The notes under the pieces: generated by a model
Seen by the model: only the letters and a program-made list of their open reading frames with translations
Database searches by the model: none
What the model was told of the DNA's origin: nothing
Program-made: the position numbers and the translations under genes
NCBI GenBank assembly: GCA_030429585.1
Contig: JAUIEU010000001.1
Location: forward strand, 1,297,994-1,361,993
Length of the DNA stretch: 64,000 nucleotides
Reading direction: 5' to 3'
Source of the DNA: a bacterium
GTDB taxonomy: Bacteria; Cyanobacteriota; Vampirovibrionia; Vampirovibrionales; Vampirovibrionaceae
Part shown: piece after piece, positions 59,368-64,000 of the stretch
Layout: every line of letters begins with the position of its first letter
Position numbering within the stretch: the stretch's first letter is position 1

Positions 59368-62300
59368 TCGGACCCTCCAACGCTATCCGCATCCTCGTTA
59401 CGGGCCGCCAACCCTTCTGGGCACAGGTAACGATAATCGCACTGTTGGCAGCGACTGTGGGGATTGGCTGCCAAGTGGCTGGCCACAACTAAGGGCTGAA
59501 CCACTGCATCCCCTACCTCGGTTAAGCAGTCTTCTAGCGCGCTTGTTACCACGGCGGCAGGTAACATAACCTGTAAACACGCCACTTGGGCTGCCGCCGC
59601 CGCATTTTGCTCGCCAATAGGGGCCCGCACAATTTGCAGCCCTACCGCAGATACCACTGGCGGCACTGGCCCGTTACCCGCCTTGCCTGCCTGGGCTTGC
59701 ACCGCTTGTTGTAAGGTTTCGTGTAACGCCGTATCCGCCTGGGTGGCGGCATAGTACAAGGGCATTTGATAATTTCGTTTGTCTACATCCTTAAACCGCT
59801 TCGCGTGGGGGGCATCTGGACCTGCTTGTGGCAGGGGTGCTAATGCCGCCGCCAAGGATTTCTCTCGGCTGGCAGCCCTTACCTGGCGCCATTGGGCAGG
59901 GTTATCGTGCTTAAAATCAATCACATCCCACGTTATCTTTTGGTTAGAGTCATACCCGAATAGGGCATCAATCGTGCCAATCCACTCTGCATTAGGAACG
60001 GTAGGCCACGTAAACTTAACGGAAACCTCTGGCACCACCACCTGGGGAGGGCGACTAAAGTAACCACTATGCGCCATCGCCTCGATGGTTTGGCCCACCA
60101 GCTGATTTAATTCTGCCTGTACCAATGCGGGCTCCCACAGCCACTGGGTGTATATGTTAGCCGTAAACGGTGCTGGAATAGCCGCTTGCTCGCCCGATTG
60201 CTCCCATTCTTCTGCCAATTGGTGCCACTGCTGCCACACGTCTTCCATGGCGGCGGCCGTATAGGCCACTTTTTGTTCGGCATAATACCGATGAAATACT
60301 TCTAACAAGGTGTGCAGAATGCGACCAAACACCATGGCCGCCGACCCCACCGATGGTAACTGCAACCACTGTTTGTAAAAAAATTGGCGCGGGCAACGCA
60401 TATAGGTTTTTATGCCCGTTGCACTGAGTGGGATGGGGCTGCCTTGTGGCCAAATAGGCGCCGGGGCCTGCACAGGCAACACCGACCACGGGTGGGCCGG
60501 TTCCGTTGGCACAGGTTCAGCCCCACCTAAACCATGCGCATTGTCCGTCTGGTTAAACGCCTGCGACGCCACCCCAGTCTCCGTAATAGGCTGCCCGGTA
60601 GCATTAAACCACCCTTGCTGTACCAACCAGGGCCACACCTGTTGGGCCGATTGATGGCGGCTATGGGTATCAGCGTCACCCACGGGTACCGCCCCAGCAC
60701 GATGATACGACACCACCGCTTGCGCTGCCCCTGTAACCACTGCGTTAAAACTGCTTATCAACGACGCGCCACCCCGTTTAGGCCCATCGTTACCAATCGA
60801 TTGCTGACACTGTTGCTGGGTAAGCCCTGCCGCCCACACCTGCTGCAAGGGTAACCCCGCAACGGTTGGCCATGGAGCTACCACCACAGGCGATGATTCC
60901 GCTTCTGTTGTTTCTGCGGGCGTATCAGGCGCAACGCTACTGGCTGCCGCCTCTACCCACTCATCATAATAGGTTAGCAACCCAGCCAACACCGTGGTAA
61001 CCCCCCACGACGACGCAAGCAAAAACCGTGCCGCATTAATAAGTGCAGTGGCAACCGGCCCTGATATGTTGAGTTGCTGAGAAAAACCTTGCACGGCCCT
61101 AGGGATAACGTGCTGAGGAGGCTGCTCTAAAGCGGCACTAACCAATACAGCAAACTCGCCTACCAGTGTGTTATTGGTCTTGTTTTCTTCAGGACCAAGC
61201 AGCATAGCGTGCCACAAAGTTTGGGCAGCTTTTGGCGTGGTGGGGGCATCACCCGCATTAGCTTGACCCCCTATCGCCAACCACCACTCTGGCAGCAAAC
61301 TGCTCACCACCTCTGGCACAGGCATCCCCGCCGACTCCACCAGCGCGTCACCTTCATCCGGGTTATCCATGGCCAGGCGAGTCATAACCGCCTGCTGTAG
61401 TAAGGTCACACTCCAAAATAAGGGGCGATACCACTCCAAAGAGGCAGGGGACCTTTCCGCCGTTGTGGTTACCGTTTGGCCACCACCATCCCATACCGCT
61501 AGCCCTGCTTGCCGCAAGGTTGCTACCAAATACGGCACCATGGCACGGCCCATCGGCGTGGGGGGCACCACCACCGCCCGAAGGCCATTTTCCTTGGCTG
61601 CCAATGCACCAGAGTGGTTAACCAACTGCTGGGCAATGCCGCACGCTTCGTTATCAGCCGTATCAAACACTTGGGCCGTCACCCTGTTAGCATTACCCGC
61701 CGCCACCAGCGATGTATCGATTACTGGCACACAGGTAACGTTCGTTTCTGTAGGCAAGGTGGCCAAAGCCTCTGGCCAATAGGAGGCATCTTCTGTGGTT
61801 AGCCATACCGTTGGGAGGAGTGCTTTTACAGCGTTATTAGGGTTGCGCAACGCCGCCACCAAGGCCTGCCAATACCAGGTCACCGGCCGCGCCGATTGAG
61901 CCCTTACCAAATCATTAAACCGGTTAGCCACACGCCCTAATGGGGCCGCATACTCTATAGCATCATCGGGTTCATCGCCAGCAAACCACCCCTGTGCCTG
62001 CTGCACCACCATACTAAAGGATTGGCCCGTATATTGGGCTTCTTCCCACAGCGTCATTAACCAACGGGCACCGGCCGGGGTATTGGCCCCCGTTAGCACC
62101 ACATGTTCATCCTTGGGTGCGGAAGGGGGTAATGCGTTAATCTCTTGCTGCAAGGCGTGCTGCCACGCCCACTGGCACTGCCACGGGCTAGCCAACTGGG
62201 GCAAAGATTCCTCTTTAAACACCGCCTGCCAACACTGCCGAACCCACCCACTCGGGGTAATAACGCGCGTTGGTGCCACCATTGTTGGCCAGCCTAGCGC

Positions 62301-62450
62301 TGTTACCACGCCAGGCATTGTTAGCCACTGGTGCCACAACCGATTCGGCACCACTACCCATGTTTCTTCGGACTGAGCTAAAGCCTTCGCCACCCAGCCC
62401 GGCCAAGCCTGTTGCCTGTTTGGTTGTAAAGCTGCTGCGTTATTCGCCAC
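59364..62450 (-). CDS. AddB-like PD-(D/E)XK nuclease with Fe-S cysteines
   Basis: A 1028-residue protein. The N-terminal ~650 residues resemble the inactive helicase half of AddB/RecC (no Walker A; TWVVVPNRLWHQWL and similar early elements). From residue ~670: LSATGIKTYMRCPRQFFYKQ, AAMVFGRILHTLLEVFHRYY, WIGTIDALFGYD and WDVIDFKHDNP, the nuclease core with Asp and the D-F-K of (D/E)XK. The C-terminus CQQCDYRYLCPE with the earlier CPRQ supplies four cysteines for an AddB-type 4Fe-4S staple. It overlaps the helicase gene by 4 nt. Role: recombinational repair of double-strand breaks, by analogy. Confidence 0.88.
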   Translation of the reverse strand: MANNAAALQPNRQQAWPGWVAKALAQSEETWVVVPNRLWHQWLTMPGVVTALGWPTMVAPTRVITPSGWVRQCWQAVFKEESLPQLASPWQCQWAWQHALQQEINALPPSAPKDEHVVLTGANTPAGARWLMTLWEEAQYTGQSFSMVVQQAQGWFAGDEPDDAIEYAAPLGRVANRFNDLVRAQSARPVTWYWQALVAALRNPNNAVKALLPTVWLTTEDASYWPEALATLPTETNVTCVPVIDTSLVAAGNANRVTAQVFDTADNEACGIAQQLVNHSGALAAKENGLRAVVVPPTPMGRAMVPYLVATLRQAGLAVWDGGGQTVTTTAERSPASLEWYRPLFWSVTLLQQAVMTRLAMDNPDEGDALVESAGMPVPEVVSSLLPEWWLAIGGQANAGDAPTTPKAAQTLWHAMLLGPEENKTNNTLVGEFAVLVSAALEQPPQHVIPRAVQGFSQQLNISGPVATALINAARFLLASSWGVTTVLAGLLTYYDEWVEAAASSVAPDTPAETTEAESSPVVVAPWPTVAGLPLQQVWAAGLTQQQCQQSIGNDGPKRGGASLISSFNAVVTGAAQAVVSYHRAGAVPVGDADTHSRHQSAQQVWPWLVQQGWFNATGQPITETGVASQAFNQTDNAHGLGGAEPVPTEPAHPWSVLPVQAPAPIWPQGSPIPLSATGIKTYMRCPRQFFYKQWLQLPSVGSAAMVFGRILHTLLEVFHRYYAEQKVAYTAAAMEDVWQQWHQLAEEWEQSGEQAAIPAPFTANIYTQWLWEPALVQAELNQLVGQTIEAMAHSGYFSRPPQVVVPEVSVKFTWPTVPNAEWIGTIDALFGYDSNQKITWDVIDFKHDNPAQWRQVRAASREKSLAAALAPLPQAGPDAPHAKRFKDVDKRNYQMPLYYAATQADTALHETLQQAVQAQAGKAGNGPVPPVVSAVGLQIVRAPIGEQNAAAAAQVACLQVMLPAAVVTSALEDCLTEVGDAVVQPLVVASHLAANPHSRCQQCDYRYLCPEGLAARNEDADSVGGSE

Positions 62451-62647
62451 GCCAGTTGCCCACCGGTAAACTCATCTCTAGTGCACCATCATACACGGCG
62501 GGAACTTTCTCTGCGCACCGCATCGTTACAGTACACGCACCCCATTCGCTTGGCTGTCGATTTTTTGCCTGCCTTCATGCTACACTGGCTAGGCGGTAAC
62601 CCTTACTGCAAGCGACGTTTTCCTGTTTTACCAAGGTTGTGACCGGT

Positions 62648-64000
62648 ATGCCTCTTTATTCTTTCCGCCCAACAATCCACCAATTAGCACTACTACTTGC
62701 CCTTGTGGTGTGTAGCAGCCCCTTAGGCTGGGCCAAAGAGGTAACCCCCTTACTGCCTGTTGATGAGGAAGAAGCCCAACCCACCCCGGTAAGCGAATTT
62801 GCCCCCGATTCTGCCACCAGCAGCCCCAACACCCGCTACGATGAAGCCTTAACCATTAACAAAATTAGCGTAAACGGCAACCGGCTTATTGATGACTACC
62901 AGATTAAAGACACCATGGTGATGCGCTCTGGCAGTTTGTACAAAAAAGGCACCCTGCAAAGCGATTTGCGCCGCATTTACGACATGGGCTACTTTACGGA
63001 AAAAATCCGCGCCGTGCCCATTGCCACCCGTGATGGCATCCACCTTCGGATTGAAGTGGAAGAAAACGCCCCTGTAACCGGTGTGCAAGTAAACGGCAAC
63101 CAAATTGTAACCGATGCCGAGCTGATGGAAATATTTAGCCCCCAAACCGGCTTACCCCAAAACATTAAGCAGCTAAACGAGAGCATTGAAAAAATCGAAA
63201 AGCTGTACGCCGAAAAAGGCTACATTTTAGCCCGGGTTAAAAACATTAGCGATGACCCTGACGGCATGATTAACCTGGATATTAACGAAGGCCGCATTGA
63301 AAACATCCACTTTGTGGGCAACCGCAAAACCAAAGATTATGTGGTGGAACGCCTCATGCGGATGAAATCTGGCGATATTTACAATGAAAAAATACTTAGC
63401 GAAGATTTAAAACGCATTTTTGGTACCCAAAGCTTTAGCGATGTGCGACGCGTTATTACCGCCAGCCCTGATGAGCCCGATAAGTACGACCTAACCGTTG
63501 AACTAGACGAAAAGAAAACCGGCGCCATTTCGCTAGGGGGTGGTTTGGATACCGGTACCGGTATTTTTGGTAGCGTGGGCTACACCGACCCTAACTTCCG
63601 CGGGCGTGGCGAAAACTTTAGTTCTATTGCCAGTGTGGGTACTGGGGTTATTGGCCGGGGCGATAGCCTAGCTGATGCGCGCACCTACCAGTTTGAAGTG
63701 GGCTGGTCGACGCCAAGCCTTCGCCAAACGGATAACGCCCTAGGGACGTCTCTTTACGGGCGAGATATGGCTAGCATTAACGTGCCATTGGGCATTGAAC
63801 GCCGCATTGGGGCTAACGTAACGTGGTCTCGCCCGATAAAAAGCTTTGATAACACCGCCTTTAGCCTTGGCTTTGGTGGCGAACGGGTTAGCCTACGCGA
63901 AGGCGGCACCAGTGGCGACTTAAGCGACTTGGGCATTACCGGCCGTAACACCCAGTTAGAAGGCGGCACCTTCTTAAACGTGACCCCCACCATTGCCTTT
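62648..64000 (+). CDS. bamA: Outer-membrane assembly protein BamA/Omp85, partial (3 POTRA)
   Basis: The frame is open from ATG 62648 to the window edge (451 codons). A signal peptide (LALLLALVVCSSPLGWA) and a short acidic linker lead to three POTRA domains: INKISVNGNRLIDDYQIKDT (~75-150), VTGVQVNGNQIVTDAELMEI (~150-220) and IENIHFVGNRKTKDYVVERL (~220-300). The barrel begins with GAISLGGGLDTGTGIFGSVG, YTDPNFRGRGENFS. Three POTRAs are the cyanobacterial pattern; proteobacterial BamA has five. It inserts beta-barrel proteins in the outer membrane and shows that this organism has one. AAGG lies ~10 nt before the ATG. Confidence 0.95.
   Translation, partial: MPLYSFRPTIHQLALLLALVVCSSPLGWAKEVTPLLPVDEEEAQPTPVSEFAPDSATSSPNTRYDEALTINKISVNGNRLIDDYQIKDTMVMRSGSLYKKGTLQSDLRRIYDMGYFTEKIRAVPIATRDGIHLRIEVEENAPVTGVQVNGNQIVTDAELMEIFSPQTGLPQNIKQLNESIEKIEKLYAEKGYILARVKNISDDPDGMINLDINEGRIENIHFVGNRKTKDYVVERLMRMKSGDIYNEKILSEDLKRIFGTQSFSDVRRVITASPDEPDKYDLTVELDEKKTGAISLGGGLDTGTGIFGSVGYTDPNFRGRGENFSSIASVGTGVIGRGDSLADARTYQFEVGWSTPSLRQTDNALGTSLYGRDMASINVPLGIERRIGANVTWSRPIKSFDNTAFSLGFGGERVSLREGGTSGDLSDLGITGRNTQLEGGTFLNVTPTIAF

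Noticed and set aside
1-64000. CRISPR arrays, rRNA genes, insertion sequences
   Set aside because: No regularly spaced repeats, rRNA segments or transposase frames were seen on reading both strands.

Overview
The window reads as a chromosome segment of a Gram-negative-type bacterium with a complete MinCDE system. It most resembles the non-photosynthetic Cyanobacteriota (Vampirovibrio/Melainabacteria-like). Evidence: a BamA with three POTRA domains, a cyanobacterial-type SSB beside the usual rpsF-ssb-rpsR SSB, an FtsZ with a long N-terminal extension, contiguous minC-minD-minE, a DivIVA-like gene next to coaD, and CsaB with SLH-like secreted protein. No photosynthesis gene is seen. The lineage call is inference from gene content. 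No rRNA, tRNA, CRISPR array, insertion sequence or integrase was found by eye.

Layout. 0-6.5 kb: end of an aldo/keto reductase, an MscS channel, a compact divergent subtilase, two peptide-type ABC permeases, queC and a HEAT-repeat protein. 6.5-8.5 kb: a hairpin-rich intergenic stretch and three small unknown genes. 8.5-20.6 kb, nearly all minus strand: pgi, the min operon, a DivIVA-like protein, coaD, a DEDDh exonuclease, a class A PBP and glyS. 20.6-30 kb: housekeeping genes (pdxA, ssb, dus, msrA, mnmA) interleaved with lineage-specific, partly AT-rich genes (an EF-hand protein behind a possible attenuator, an unknown gene coupled to a DUF4262 gene, a large Ala/Lys-rich membrane protein, a micro-ORF-coupled gene). 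30-40.5 kb: envelope functions (rmlB, rmlD, csaB, SLH-like protein, GT-C-type membrane protein, M23 peptidase, cupin). 40.6-43.4 kb: rpsF-ssb-rpsR with a strong terminator, then rseP. 43.4-48.8 kb: a minus-strand run cysK, cyclase, eda, sugar-acid dehydratase, kdgK, which looks like a semi-phosphorylative Entner-Doudoroff route. 49.6-53.6 kb: an HxlR regulator, a FliO-like protein, a CheD homologue without cysteine and an HDOD protein. 53.9-64 kb: ftsZ, mtnA, an AddA/AddB-like helicase-nuclease pair and the start of bamA.

The strongest points for a second look are the cysteine-free CheD homologue, the IlvD/Edd dehydratase that has Gly in place of a canonical Fe-S cysteine, the DUF4262 gene whose conserved N-terminus has no canonical start but carries a TAATA junction, the 11-codon leader ORF coupled by ATGA to a lineage-specific gene, the hairpin/terminator leader before the EF-hand gene, and several genes whose -10-like box lies 6-9 nt from the start codon (possible leaderless mRNAs).
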